Counted from the first letter of the stretch, positions 1-10,555 are shown. The stretch: 29,538 nt of DNA from Welwitschia mirabilis (GCA_051453625.1 JBOZIK010000001.1:222220131-222249668), one strand, 5' to 3'. Made by a program: numbers and translations. Notes: generated from the letters alone by a model not told the origin.

Positions 1-647
1 AAAGGATCTATAGACAAATATCAAGTAATATATTTTAATATAATAATAATGAATGTAACTCAATTGTTTTAATCTCTTATCAAAAGAAATTCTAGTGTAT
101 AAAAAGATAAAAGCGAAGTTGAAAGTAGAGGAGGTATTTATTACAAAATAGACTCCAAATCAGAAAAGATTAATAAATGTGCTAATAACCTTAACAACTA
201 TGTAAAAAGTTGCAAGCTATATGAGTAGAGTTTAGTGAAGTTGGTAAAGAATTTATCTCTAGTATCATTCTATTTTTCATCTAGATTTTATAAGAGATGA
301 TGCCATATTATAAGAGTCCCACATCAGCTACTATATTTAGTCTACTAATCATCCTCCCTTACTTAAGTGTTTCTGATGTTTATACAATCATCTAGATGAT
401 AAGGTATATGATAGACATTTCTAAGGTATTCCATGTATTGCATTAGCCTTTTTAATTGCCAAACCATTGATTTAGATGGAAAGTATTGCAAATTGCTTTA
501 AATGCTATCAAATATAATGAAGATTGCATGTTTTAGGAAATTTACCTTAGCTCTTCATTATTATTGAAACATAGCATAAAATTATCTAATGTCTTATAAA
601 ACTACTTAAAATATCCTATTAAATACATACAATTTGATAGTATAACA
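1..647 (-). repeat. 3' LTR of element A (partial, window edge)
   Basis: From about 40 to 647 this aligns with about 12190-12784, including a shared GAGGAGGTATTTATTACAAA block. The minus-strand LTR begins TGTTATAC at 647, the TG expected of an LTR start, just after a polypurine tract. Only the U3-side half is present. Hairpin-like motifs lie at about 293-322 and 388-412. Confidence 0.85.
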
Positions 648-660
648 TAGCCCCCTACTT
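648..660 (-). other. Polypurine tract of element A
   Basis: On the minus strand this reads AAGTAGGGGGCTA and abuts the TG of the 3' LTR. A purine run in exactly this place primes plus-strand DNA synthesis in LTR retrotransposons. The G run stands out from the AT-rich surroundings. Confidence 0.7.
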
Positions 661-1367
661 AGCCTTGTTAGTTCCTATCAATACAAGGTGAATAACTATG
701 ATTGTGATTTAATCTCAGAATATAAAACAAAAATGTCAAAAAGAGATAACTAAAAATTTTACTTGTATAGAACAACTAGTTATACTATCATCTTAGTGGT
801 CATGCAGATGATGTGGAAGATGACAGGCTTAAAAATGGATTTGAAAAAATAGAAACTTACAAAAATGTTTTTCAAAAAAATAGACATTAAATATACTAAT
901 AATTCATATCCCCCTTCCAAAATGTATAGAAAATAAAAGATATAAATTATATAACATAGATGATCCTAATTATGAAGTGTCAAAGTGATACATAAAAATA
1001 TGCATGATATCTATTAATAAATGTAGGACTATGATGATACTCAAAATAAAGAATATGTCTATATATATCATGAGTTTTATATAATATATAGAGGAAAAGA
1101 TATAAAAATAAAATAATAAATAGTCCCTCCCCTCGTCTAGTTATAATAAATTCCTAAGAGATAGCAGGCTCAAGTGTAGTACAAGAAGAGGGAGAATGCT
1201 CAAAATCTATAGAAAAATGATGGTTAGTTAATATCATAATAGTCTATGCTGTCTTGTCTCCTTCCACTCACACTATCTCTAGAAGATTCACCATCCCATT
1301 GTGCTCTATCCATAGGATGTACTATTGCACATCTTCTAGCTTCTCGTTAGTGTTTTGTACTCTCATT
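661..1367. other. Untranslated 3' region of element A
   Basis: I find no conserved coding segment in the roughly 700 bp between the unknown ORF and the polypurine tract. A hairpin-like motif (CTATCATC, then GATGATG and GATGACAGG) sits at about 785-825. The rest is AT-rich and unassigned. Confidence 0.5.
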
Positions 1368-2345
1368 TTAACTATCTAGATCCTTTTCTCTAATGTAGAG
1401 ATATATTAGTATATAATACCTTTGATAGTATTCATGATCTATACCAGAAGGACCTGCATCTACTCTAGTAAAGTGCCAACTGTAGGCCTCTGAAGCTGAG
1501 ATCTTTCTACTTCTTTTGATACCTAGATGTCCATGTCCTATAGGTAATGAGCTAAAGTTTGTATGTACATGAATCACTTCTCGTTTATAGGCTATGGTAT
1601 ACTAAAGCATCTTAACATAACTAAGAGGAGGCATAAATATCCTAGAGTCTAAAGCTATTGTGCCTCTATCATAGACCCAAGTTTCTTCCATATGAATGTA
1701 GATAAGTCCATCTACTCATCTTGCCTAAACACTGCTAGTATCTATAAATACATCATCATAGCATTACTATTATAAAAATATGAATTGATGTTGTGAATTA
1801 GCTCTTTGTATAAAATTTGATAGGCAATAATCAACTATATCACCAAAACATTCTATCTATCTAGAATCAGATCTGCCTGTATATCTAGTGTTATGTTGTA
1901 TGTATAATGCTCCTCTGTTCCATCAACTAAATGTATATAAATTCTTTCAATATTACCAAGATATATTACTACTATAATGTGACTTGAAAGGATGGTAATA
2001 TCATGGCCTTGAATTATAGCTATAATCATATCCACAAGCTAGACACAAGCCTTAAGACAATGTTCCATATGCATCATGTCATAGAACTCACTAGTCTCTG
2101 AGATGTAATATGCTCCCTATGTATCTAAGATTCACCAAAGCTATAAATATAAAAATTTCTAGTCCACCTCACACTTCACATAGTTTATGAAGTCACCAAA
2201 GTATCTCTTAACATGAATCTCCATGATCTAAAAAGTCAAAGATCGAACATGTCGAGGTAAAGGATGGACTGAATCTGCTTGCTTAATTTCTGGTGGTGCC
2301 AATGGTCCCATCTCTTACTAAATAGCCCTCATCTTAGCCTCAACC
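1368..2345 (-). pseudogene. Unrecognised decayed ORF in the 3' part of element A
   Basis: On the minus strand from about 2345 a continuous protein-like reading runs to about 1690, then continues in another frame from about 1685 to 1368, for roughly 320 codons in total. Segments include PLAPPEIKQADSVHPLPRHV, EIHVKRYFGDFINYVKCEVD and, after the frame change, HTNFSSLPIGHGHLGIKRSR. The breaks are mostly TAG, TAA or TGA where a single C-to-T or G-to-A change would give Gln or Trp codons. That argues for a formerly real protein rather than a chance frame. The composition is richer in W, H, P and G than random AT-rich DNA. I recognise no family. Its place between pol and the 3' LTR is where some plant Ty3/gypsy elements carry an extra (env-like) ORF, but a captured host-gene fragment is equally possible. 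Confidence 0.5.
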
Positions 2346-3380
2346 TATCTAGCTCTACATATGCATGGCCTACTCAATTATAAATATGCAATACATCATG
2401 TGAAATTAGGTGAATATAGCTAAAATACATTATATGGATGCTCAAAATAACTATGTAAATTAGTTTAAAATGTGTAAAAATTATGAAAATATGTTTTAGC
2501 CCCCCATGTACCCCTCTTAATAGTGTTAATACATTTTGTATTACCTAGTCATGCAAAGAAAAACTTAAAATACACAAAAAATTTGAAACATGTATTTTAG
2601 TTGGGCCCCACATAAAGTGAAAACTGAAAATATTGAATCAAAAAATCTAATCTACTAGAAAAATAGAGCACATATAAAGGACCATTAAATTTTAATATAT
2701 AGTTTGCAATAAAATGAGTTTTAAAGTTAAAAATCTAATTCTACCTTATAATGCACATATTTCCTTGTAACTTTTAAAATATGTAGTGAAAATTAGATTT
2801 GTAAATTCCTAATCAAAGGGCTCAACAAGCAAATCGACACATGTAAAAACTATATGCTAAAAGTTGTAAAATAAGAGAAAAATTTAAAAAAGTAAATAAG
2901 GGAGACAAAAACATACCTCATTTTGGAGAATTTATTTAAATCTAGAAATATGGGGGACAATTTTAACTAGGATAAGTTCTAGCACATTGGTAAGGACTAA
3001 GGGCACTACCATCTCTTGAGAGAACAAGTGGAAATGATAGATAGTAAAAGGAAAATGAGAAAAAAGAATTTAAACCATAATTTTATCACACTATTATCTT
3101 GTCATGTTGTCCGAACGACAGCCCTAGGATGATTGTCAGAATAAATCCTAATGTCATCCATAGTGTCATTTAGATGACCATGAAAATAATGGAACTTTAA
3201 AAAAGTTCTCAAAAATAAAAATATCAACCAAATAAGTTAGACTTATATATCATCATAAAGGTATTAGAATGTATTAAAAAACTCAAAAAATTGGGAATGG
3301 TGAAGAGTTATGACAAATGAAGATGAGGATAAAAACATAAAAGGATTAAAAGATAGGTGATGAAAGATAGGATAAGTAGA
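2346..3380. other. Non-coding region of element A between unknown ORF and truncated RT
   Basis: This is AT-rich DNA with no reading frame I can support. RNase H and integrase would normally lie here, but no trace of either is visible, so the segment replaces deleted pol sequence. Two hairpin-like motifs, with TGTCC/GACA-type arms and a GTCATCC core, are at about 3096-3138 and 3151-3180. Confidence 0.5.
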
Positions 3381-4110
3381 GTTTGTTAATTCCTTTATTA
3401 TATATGTGATGATCTAAAATAATTTCACTATGAACTAAAAATAATCTCTTCTCCCAACTCAAATGTAGGCCACTGTTAATAAATCTATCGAGGACTTTCT
3501 CTAACCTTTTTAAGTTTTGTTCAAAGTTTTCACCATAAATTAAAAAGTCATTCATAAAAATTTCAGTTAAATCCTATAATATATTAGAAAATATACCCAT
3601 CATTACACATTATAAAGTATCAAAAGCATTGCAAATCCAAAAGACATGCATTTAAGGGTAAAAGTTTCAAATGGTAAAGTAGAAGTAGTATTAGCTTGGC
3701 CTTCACTAGCAATACAAACCTAATTATAACCACTATACCAATTAGGAAAGCAATAAAAAGCATTTCCTTGAATTTTATTAAGTATTTGATTAAGGAAAGG
3801 TAAAATACAATGATCTTTCTTGGTTACTTCATTGAATTTTTTAAAATCGATACAGATTATCCACTTCCCATATTTCTTAGATACTACCATCAAATGGCTA
3901 ACTCACTTACTATCATCTATAGCATAAATAATTCTAGCATCCATTAATTTAATGATTTCATCCTTTATGATTTATTTAAGTACTAGTTTAATCTATGTTA
4001 GGGTTTCCTAATAGGTTTTGCATTATCTTTAATGTAGATTTTATGTTAAACAATAAAGGTAGAAATGGTTTTTAACTCCTTGTGGGACTAAGCAAATGCA
4101 TTAACTTTAG
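3381..4110 (-). pseudogene. Reverse transcriptase remnant of element A (Ty3/gypsy pol)
   Basis: On the minus strand the RT domain begins near 4105 (AFA-stop-SHKEL, where plant Ty3/gypsy elements have AFAW). It then shows KDEIIKLMDARIIYAI (about 3970-3920), a VSKKYGKW segment followed by CIDFKKFNE, and WYSGYN. The catalytic block reads LMNDFLIYG near 3555-3530. Family members have an F-M-D-D box there, so the first catalytic Asp appears to be Asn (GAT to AAT). The following SGLHLSWEK segment (about 3480-3445) is shared almost exactly with element B. Similarity ends near 3381, before the RNase H connection. Stops interrupt the frame, for example TGA in the position of Trp and TAG in the position of Gln. 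It would have copied element RNA into DNA and is certainly inactive. Confidence 0.85.
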
Positions 4111-4625
4111 ATTTCAAAAGTGAGATTAATATTGACTCTTATAAGAGGAAAGATTCTCATTTATTATTAGAGATTTGTTCTAATCATTACACAGGAAGAT
4201 ATATTTTAGTCCATTGGATAAAGGTTTTATATTTAAATTTTAGATTTTTATTTTACATTAAACTTTTTTCAAAATTAACTATCATCCCAAACTATTCTCT
4301 GAATGATAGTAGTGGATGACCTCCTTTAAAACAAGAAATCTCTATTTTATTCAAATTTTAAACTTTTATATAGTTTACAATTTAACTTTTTCTACTGTCT
4401 TGATAGAAAATAATCAATCACTAAATGCTCATAGTTGGGGTTATCATTATCATCAAAAGCTTTTAAGTTTCTTACTTCAAGTGGATCATCAAACAATATT
4501 GGCTCATGAAGCATTAAATAATTTTCCTTAAGTAGATGATGCTATGAAAATAGACTAGCATTAATCTCTCCTTCAACATTCAACTCATCATCTAAATCCT
4601 TTTTAGTAGAAGCAAATACTTTAAT
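4111..4625 (-). pseudogene. Protease-RT linker of element A
   Basis: On the minus strand, protein-like segments such as KKDLDDELNVEGEI and DDPLEVRNLKAFDDNDN lead toward the start of RT. They correspond in position to the acidic protease-RT linker of element B (about 27604-27930). The segment ends abruptly at 4625, where a foreign LTR begins. The other side of the break resumes at 8219, next to the protease, which identifies 4626-8218 as inserted DNA. Confidence 0.6.
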
Positions 4626-5042
4626 TGTAATGTTCCAAAATCATTAATTATATAATGGTGTATGTTAAGTACTAATGAAGTATGGTTAATAAGAGATTTA
4701 AATGGGTGTGCTTCAAGTATGTAAAGATGTATCCCTTTGTTATATAATATAAGCCTATGGTATTAGGTAGTGGTGGATAGATTGGGTGAATGTAATTGAC
4801 GACAACCATAACTAATCCTCAAGAATCCCAGGAGGGGGACTAAGGTCATAGTTCATGTCTTTATCTATAATAACTAGCCTAATGCTATTTGCTAATGATG
4901 TGAAATGTAATTTACTACTATCAATAACAAAAATCTATTTCTCTCTAAATTATTTCTTATTATTCATATGGATCTTAGCTTATTATTTTAAATGTTACTT
5001 TTTATGCAAAGCAATCCAAAAATAGTAAAATGGAATATTACA
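4626..5042 (+). repeat. 417-bp LTR
   Basis: It begins TGTAATGTTCCA (4626) and ends TGGAATATTACA (5042). These are near-perfect inverted terminal sequences (11 of 12) with the TG...CA ends of an LTR. It is followed by two T residues and the primer site, which marks it as a 5' LTR. The 5 bp before it are TTAAT. No matching target duplication was found downstream. Confidence 0.8.
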
Positions 5043-5044
5043 TT

Positions 5045-5056
5045 TGGTATCAGAGC
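5045..5056 (+). other. Primer binding site, initiator-Met tRNA type
   Basis: TGGTATCAGAGC matches the canonical plant retrotransposon site complementary to the 3' end of initiator methionine tRNA. It lies 2 bp after the LTR end. It is unusually well preserved compared with the other primer sites here, which suggests a younger insertion or chance survival, since it contains no CpG. Confidence 0.85.
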
Positions 5057-6309
5057 CTATAGAAAGTGGTAAACCACTACTTGAAGAAAAAACAAGGAAG
5101 AAACTCAATCTATAAATTAAATAGCCAAAGACCAAATAGTACATAAAAGATTAGGAATATGATAATTAAAGAAAACAAGATGTCAGTAAAAACAAGGTGC
5201 ATCACACCTTGAAAAGAAAAATCAAATATCAAAACTAAGGGAAAATAAGATTCTCCATTGAGAAAATAATAGGTTTGTAATCCTTTGCACATAGGATAAG
5301 AGACTCTATGCTACTTGGATCTACTTGCATTTAAATAGGCTATGAAGGAATCACCATAGTACCAATTTTGACCAAAGAAAAAGCCGCTATCCAATCTACC
5401 CCAGTAATAGGATATGGTCACTTATAAAGCTTCATATAAATCTTACTGTAAATAACTAAAGTCCCCAATAGATGTTCCTTCAAGAGATTCCAGTCATAAT
5501 ATAGTATGTTTATGTCATCAATAGCAATGACTAGATGATCTACACAAGCCTAAATCATCCTCTTACTATTTGTTAAATGAGTAGACAAGGTAGCCTGACT
5601 CTCTTCTATTATAGCCATTCATGAAACATCTATCCATGATTTCTTTTCTAATAAATGCATGTTATCCACCTCATTCTTTAACATCCAAAGGGAATAACTC
5701 ATAGACTTTCTTTATTTAATCTCATGATGAGCCATACGGTAAAATGATTTTATAAGATCCACCATATTATAGAAATATTAGAGTGGAGCCTTATTGTGGA
5801 AAATCATGAGGGGGTAAAACAAGCAAAATAGTTGTATTCAAAGTTCCATAATACATCAGCTGATTTAGATCAATGATGGATGTAGATGTCATCTGGGCAT
5901 GAAGGATGCATGACTTGCACATGTAGAAGAGTGAAAAGTGACTGCTAATCCCCTATTTAATCCATTAAATCCTTGATCTTGGGATGCAAGGTCTCCACCA
6001 CTGAGAGAAGCTAATCAGTGTACTATGAAACTTAGCCCTATTCATTAATAATAGACTATGAAGCTACAAGTGAAAGGTGAGAAGACTCTGAAGAAGGACA
6101 ATTAACTAGAGGACTTTGACCTAGAGTTTGAAAATAAAGGGTGAAATAGTACATGTCCTCCTGATCCATTAAGGTGTCAAAATCATTAAGAACCTCTTCC
6201 CCTTGAGATTTCAAAGGGAATAATAGATCCATAAAGAGGTTAGTGGAAGGGCCAAAAGGAAAAGTTTTATTATAACAATGCACTCCTTCCTTAATTACCA
6301 AAGAGAGAG
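5057..6309. other. Unidentified internal segment between two LTRs
   Basis: No recognisable gag, protease, integrase or reverse transcriptase motif was found on either strand. The longest open stretch is minus-strand 6301-6056 (81 codons, including FGPSTNLFMDLLFPLKSQGE and DTLMDQEDMYYF). It looks protein-like but matches nothing I know. The segment ends in AAAGAGAGAG directly before the TG of the LTR at 6310. This could be a weak polypurine tract but does not resemble the AAGTAGGGGGC tract of element A. Confidence 0.45.
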
Positions 6310-6542
6310 TGTTGTAATGCTAATTTGGAGGAATCTAATGGTGTATTGGAGTACTTTTGTAGGATATTTATACAAGTTTAAATGCAATTCTGCTGATTAT
6401 AAAGAAATAGTAGGATGATCATATAAGCGCGTACTTCTAACATATTTATAGTTAGTTTAGGCATGTTCTAATACTTAGCATATTGAAGGAGAAATAATGG
6501 AAAAGAGGGCTTATTTACTCTACCTAAGGATCTTAGAAGAGG

Positions 6543-6800
6543 TGTCATCTCCACTGTCATCCCCACGACACAGCAGATGACAACACTATTACTTATCATG
6601 ATAACAGCACATGAAGCAGTACATAGAGCACATGGAGCATAGGCATCATCTCCTATGTCATCTCCATGATAGGCAAGACAATGTTACTACTAACATGGAT
6701 AAAAGTTATGCAATTGATAGCAGGGCATGGAGACATATGATACATGATGATGTTCCCTATGTTGTCCTAATGACAAGTGGGATGATAGCTATTTTTTCAC
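6543..6800 (+). repeat. U3 tandem array with hairpin modules (LTR copy 1)
   Basis: Three hairpin modules are spaced about 105 bp apart at 6543-6582, 6652-6680 and 6755-6788. The first has perfect 8-bp arms TGTCATCT (6543-6550) and AGATGACA (6575-6582), with an inner TGTC/GACA pair. The second has CCTAT...ATAGG arms. The third carries TTGTC/GACAA and ends GGGATGATAG. Spacers share ACATAGAGCA- and ACATGG-type words, which shows true tandem duplication. Confidence 0.65.
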
Positions 6801-6905
6801 GTTCTGAAATAAATATCTTTGTAAATTGGATCAGGTGACCTATGTAGGCTATTAGGGATTCCTTTCTCACTTATAAGGTTTTGTTTCTAGAAGCATAATG
6901 CAAAA

Positions 6906-6915
6906 CTATAAATAC
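6906..6915 (+). promoter_or_regulatory. TATA box of LTR copy 1
   Basis: CTATAAATAC lies about 600 bp into the LTR, upstream of a pyrimidine-rich CCCTTCCCTCC stretch, as expected at a U3/R boundary. In the related LTR at 22285 the equivalent position (about 22906-22916) reads CTCTAATACC, so its TATA box is lost. The activity of either is unknown. Confidence 0.55.
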
Positions 6916-7496
6916 CCTTCCCTCCTTACTTCCAAATCATCTTTTGTACCTGATATGTTTGTGATGGAAGATTGAAGGACAAAAGATCCATCCAGAGCTG
7001 CAGAAAGGGGTTTATTTAGTGTTAGGCTAAGTCTCTTTCATTGAGGTGCTATTATTCTATTATAAGTGGATGTAAAGTTCTTTGAATTAATATAATTACT
7101 CTCTTCATTTTAATTCTGTGAATGTCTTTTATGGTCTAAATTAGTCATATTAAGTGATAGTTTTATGATTTATTTAGATCAAGAGGGCAATCTTTATTAA
7201 GGTTAACCTTGGTTAATTTAAGTTTGCATTTCAATTCCATATTACATATTGCATATTCTACTTGATAGATCTCATAATTTATGTAGGGTAAAAACTAGTT
7301 AAATGCTTTTCTTAATTGATATGAATCAGAGAAAAGATAGTCTTTGTAATAGAAAGACTAAAAGCTAGTCCTTGTAACAAAAGGATTAGGAATCAAGAGA
7401 ATCCATTTCATTTTTACTTTCATTCACTTTCATTTCATATCCATTCAATTGCATTGCATTTACTTATTTACTTACTTTTAGTCAATAAAAGATAAA

Positions 7497-8165
7497 NNNN
7501 NNNNNNNNNNNNNNNNNNNNNNNNNNNNNNNNNNNNNNNNNNNNNNNNNNNNNNNNNNNNNNNNNNNNNNNNNNNNNNNNNNNNNNNNNNNNNNNNNNNN
7601 NNNNNNNNNNNNNNNNNNNNNNNNNNNNNNNNNNNNNNNNNNNNNNNNNNNNNNNNNNNNNNNNNNNNNNNNNNNNNNNNNNNNNNNNNNNNNNNNNNNN
7701 NNNNNNNNNNNNNNNNNNNNNNNNNNNNNNNNNNNNNNNNNNNNNNNNNNNNNNNNNNNNNNNNNNNNNNNNNNNNNNNNNNNNNNNNNNNNNNNNNNNN
7801 NNNNNNNNNNNNNNNNNNNNNNNNNNNNNNNNNNNNNNNNNNNNNNNNNNNNNNNNNNNNNNNNNNNNNNNNNNNNNNNNNNNNNNNNNNNNNNNNNNNN
7901 NNNNNNNNNNNNNNNNNNNNNNNNNNNNNNNNNNNNNNNNNNNNNNNNNNNNNNNNNNNNNNNNNNNNNNNNNNNNNNNNNNNNNNNNNNNNNNNNNNNN
8001 NNNNNNNNNNNNNNNNNNNNNNNNNNNNNNNNNNNNNNNNNNNNNNNNNNNNNNNNNNNNNNNNNNNNNNNNNNNNNNNNNNNNNNNNNNNNNNNNNNNN
8101 NNNNNNNNNNNNNNNNNNNNNNNNNNNNNNNNNNNNNNNNNNNNNNNNNNNNNNNNNNNNNNNNN
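7497..8165. other. Assembly gap (669 N)
   Basis: This is a run of N inside the LTR. The homologous interval in the LTR at 22285-24194 is only about 100 bp, so the N length is not a reliable estimate. Confidence 0.95.
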
Positions 8166-8218
8166 TTATAAGTTTATCTGAAGGACTTTAGAATTGCATA
8201 AATTCACACTGCAATACA

Positions 8219-8700
8219 AATCTTCTTCAGAATTCATGGGGTAAAATCCATGTCCTCCTTAATCAAAGTCTCTAGTACTTAAAACTTCTTATTTTTTAAG
8301 TAACATTACATCATTCCAATTCTAGTATTGATAATACAATGGACTATTGCATAGAAAGATGTACCTAGAAGTAATGAATAACCTCCATTATGCTTAACTT
8401 CAATCACAACTACATCTATAAGATATAATGCTTATTTAATTTAAATTATTAAATCTTTAATTACTCTTAAAGGTTTCTTCACTGATGTATATGATAATTC
8501 TAAAACAATTCTTATAGGCTTAATTATACTATCCAAACCAAGTCATTGGCAAATGTGTAAAGGCATAATATTAACATTTGCTTTTATATTAATTAAGGCC
8601 CTCTTTATTCTTGTATTTTCTTCTAATGTGACATTAACTATTACTGTAGCTAAATCATTAAACTTTAAACATTTTTGTAAAAATAAGTTGGTTATAGTTT
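8219..8700 (-). pseudogene. Aspartic protease remnant of element A
   Basis: On the minus strand, VTLEENTRIKRALIN (about 8640-8590) leads into INIKANVNIMPLHIC (about 8593-8549), the active-site region. It is followed by VLELSYTSVKKPLRVIKD (about 8505-8450) and VVVIEVKHNGGYSLLLG (about 8410-8360), the usual second half of a retropepsin domain. Plant Ty3/gypsy proteases have Asp-Leu-Gly-Ala at the active site. Here the Asp position is Asn (codon at 8588-8590) and the Gly is Lys, both one G-to-A type change or two from the norm. The protein would have cleaved the Gag-Pol polyprotein. Downstream sequence is cut at 8218 by the inserted LTR. Confidence 0.8.
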
Positions 8701-10193
8701 GAGCTAGAAATACTTTACAAGGTATAGTTCATTTTCATTTCCTCCTAGTTAGATCTTTCCATAACTTAGAATATTTAGGATTTTCTTGAAAAAATTTTCA
8801 AAATGAAAAATTTATGCTCACATTTTGCATTAAGGATTTAAGGTTCTTTTTAAATTAGGCTTAGTATTTAATCTATAAAGTTAAGAGGTAGTAGGTTTAT
8901 TACCTTTATTTTGAGAAGAATTTTTCTTATCATCATTTAAAGGAGAAGGGAAAGTATGATTTTCTTATATTTCTATATTCTCTTATTCTTTATTATTTTT
9001 TATCATTTTGGAATGTTAAAGCCTCTTTGATAGAAGGTGTTGTATCATTTCTACCTCTTGTCAAAACCTTATAATTCTTTTTACTTTATTAGAATCGGGT
9101 AAAGGTTGTGTTGTAAATGATTCTTATGGTTTTTGATTAGCAAGTATAATTTGTTATAAAACATTAATAAGATTTTCAATGTGTGAATTTTTTTTATCTT
9201 GATATTTTCTTAACTCGTTAATAGAATTCTTAAGTATATCATTTTAATTTTGAGAGTTTGATGTGCTTAATTAACAATTTGACTTGCTCTATTAGAAGTT
9301 TAAGTTATTTATTTAAAACTTAGCATTTTTAAATCTATTTTTAAATGGTTGAAAATTTTGATTATTTTCTTGAAATGTTTTAAATTTGTTTTCATAGTAT
9401 TAAAATTTTGATTATTCATTCATCCTTGATTGAAATTGATTTTGATTTTATCTTTGATTTTAATTTCTAAAGTTTAAAGACCTCTGATTAAATGTACATA
9501 CTTCTTCATAAATATTTTCTTTTAGGTTGGTAGTAGAGGATAATCTTTTATTACATGATATTCTTCTTAACATAGATCACAATTTGAAACCACAACTACA
9601 CTCTTTTAATTGCTACATTTTCATCTAGGATCATTTGAGTGTATTTCTCTAGTGTTGTAGTAAAATCCTTAATAACATTCATTGGTTATTTCTCTATTGT
9701 CACTTCTTCCTTTCTTGTTTAATTTCTTTAAGGCCTTTTATGATTTGATCTATTGTATGATTTTCTTTAAGTATTAGTTTAGGATAAGTTTGACTTACTT
9801 CTACTAGCTCTTTCAACCATTTTCATGCATTTTATAATGTGAGATTCATCAAGTTTTCTCCACATGAAAAATCTACTAGTTGTTTGGTTTGACTATTAAG
9901 TACTTTATAGAAATAATATACTTTATTCTTGAGTGAAAGCATATATAGGATTAGAATGTAAGGCAACAAAAAAATTCTTATAAGTAAAGGTATAATTTTT
10001 ATTAGGTTGTTGTTAAAAATTACTTACTTCTTTCTTTCTTTTTCTTATGTTTTTTTCACTCATAAATCTTTTTATAAATGCATCTTGAACTTGGTTCCAT
10101 GTTATTTAACCTTTTATCTAGAATAGTTCTCAATCATAATTTAGCTTTTCCTTTTAAAGTAATGGGAAAAATACTCATGTACATATGATAACT

Positions 10194-10469
10194 AATTTAT
10201 TTTTTACCATTTCCAAAAGTAAGTACTAATTATTCAATGTTAGCTATATGTTGGAGGGAATTTTTATCATTCTCTCCATTANNNNNNNNNNNNNNNNNNN
10301 NNNNNNNNNNNNNNNNNNNNNNNNNNNNNNNNNNNNNNNNNNNNNNNNNNNNNNNNNNNNNNNNNNNNNNNNNNNNNNNNNAATTTATTTTTTACCATTT
10401 CCAAAAGTAAGTACTAATTGTTCAATGTTAGCTATATGTTGGAGGGAATTTTTATCATTCTCTCCATTA
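10194..10469. other. N gap (10282-10381) with duplicated 88-bp flanks
   Basis: 10194-10281 and 10382-10469 are identical except for about one base (ATTATTC versus ATTGTTC). The 100-N run is a conventional placeholder size. The simplest reading is one gag sequence represented twice because two contig ends were not merged. Confidence 0.85.
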
Positions 10470-10555
10470 AAAATAGGATAACCATTTAAATTTCTTAACT
10501 CAACATCATTACTAGGAAATAAGTCAAAAAGGGTTTGGATTTTATATTTCTTATT

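Larger units (their letters stand above)
4626..6309 (+). mobile_element. Truncated LTR element with initiator-Met-type primer site
   Basis: The segment starts with a 417-bp LTR (4626-5042) followed by a textbook primer site (5045-5056). About 1.25 kb of internal DNA then runs to the next LTR at 6310. No second copy of the 417-bp LTR is visible, so the element is truncated or rearranged. The primer type is common in Ty1/copia elements and occurs in others, so the superfamily is not fixed. It lies inside element A's protease-RT linker and therefore arrived after element A. Confidence 0.65.
6310..8218 (+). repeat. Plus-strand LTR of the A/B family, probably solo (contains N gap)
   Basis: It aligns along its length with the LTR at 22285-24194. 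Both start TGTTGTAATGC / TGTTACAATGC and share U3 tandem repeats. Downstream they share a GCTGCAGAAAGG / GCTATAGAAAGG block, the TATTAAGGTT block, and an ending GCATAAATTCAC followed by ...ACA. No primer site follows; instead the sequence runs straight into the minus-strand protease of element A. This is therefore not a 5' LTR and is best read as a solo LTR or the 3' LTR of a lost element. The flanking 5-mers (GAGAG before, AATCT after) do not match, so there is no target duplication. Bases 7497-8165 are N. By comparison with the other LTR, the missing sequence should be only about 100 bp. Confidence 0.82.

Noticed and set aside
4316-4531. 71-codon plus-strand ORF
   Set aside because: It is antisense to the protease-RT linker of element A and looks like a shadow frame.
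6611-6838. 75-codon plus-strand ORF rich in His and Met
   Set aside because: It lies in the U3 tandem array, and its HMEHRHHLLCHLHD-like composition comes from the CATG/CATC repeats. The homologous array in the other LTR is not open in this frame.
6310-8218. 5' LTR of a full plus-strand element ending at 22285
   Set aside because: No primer site follows it. The next sequence is the minus-strand protease of element A, and the 22285 LTR has its own primer site and gag downstream, so the two are not a pair.
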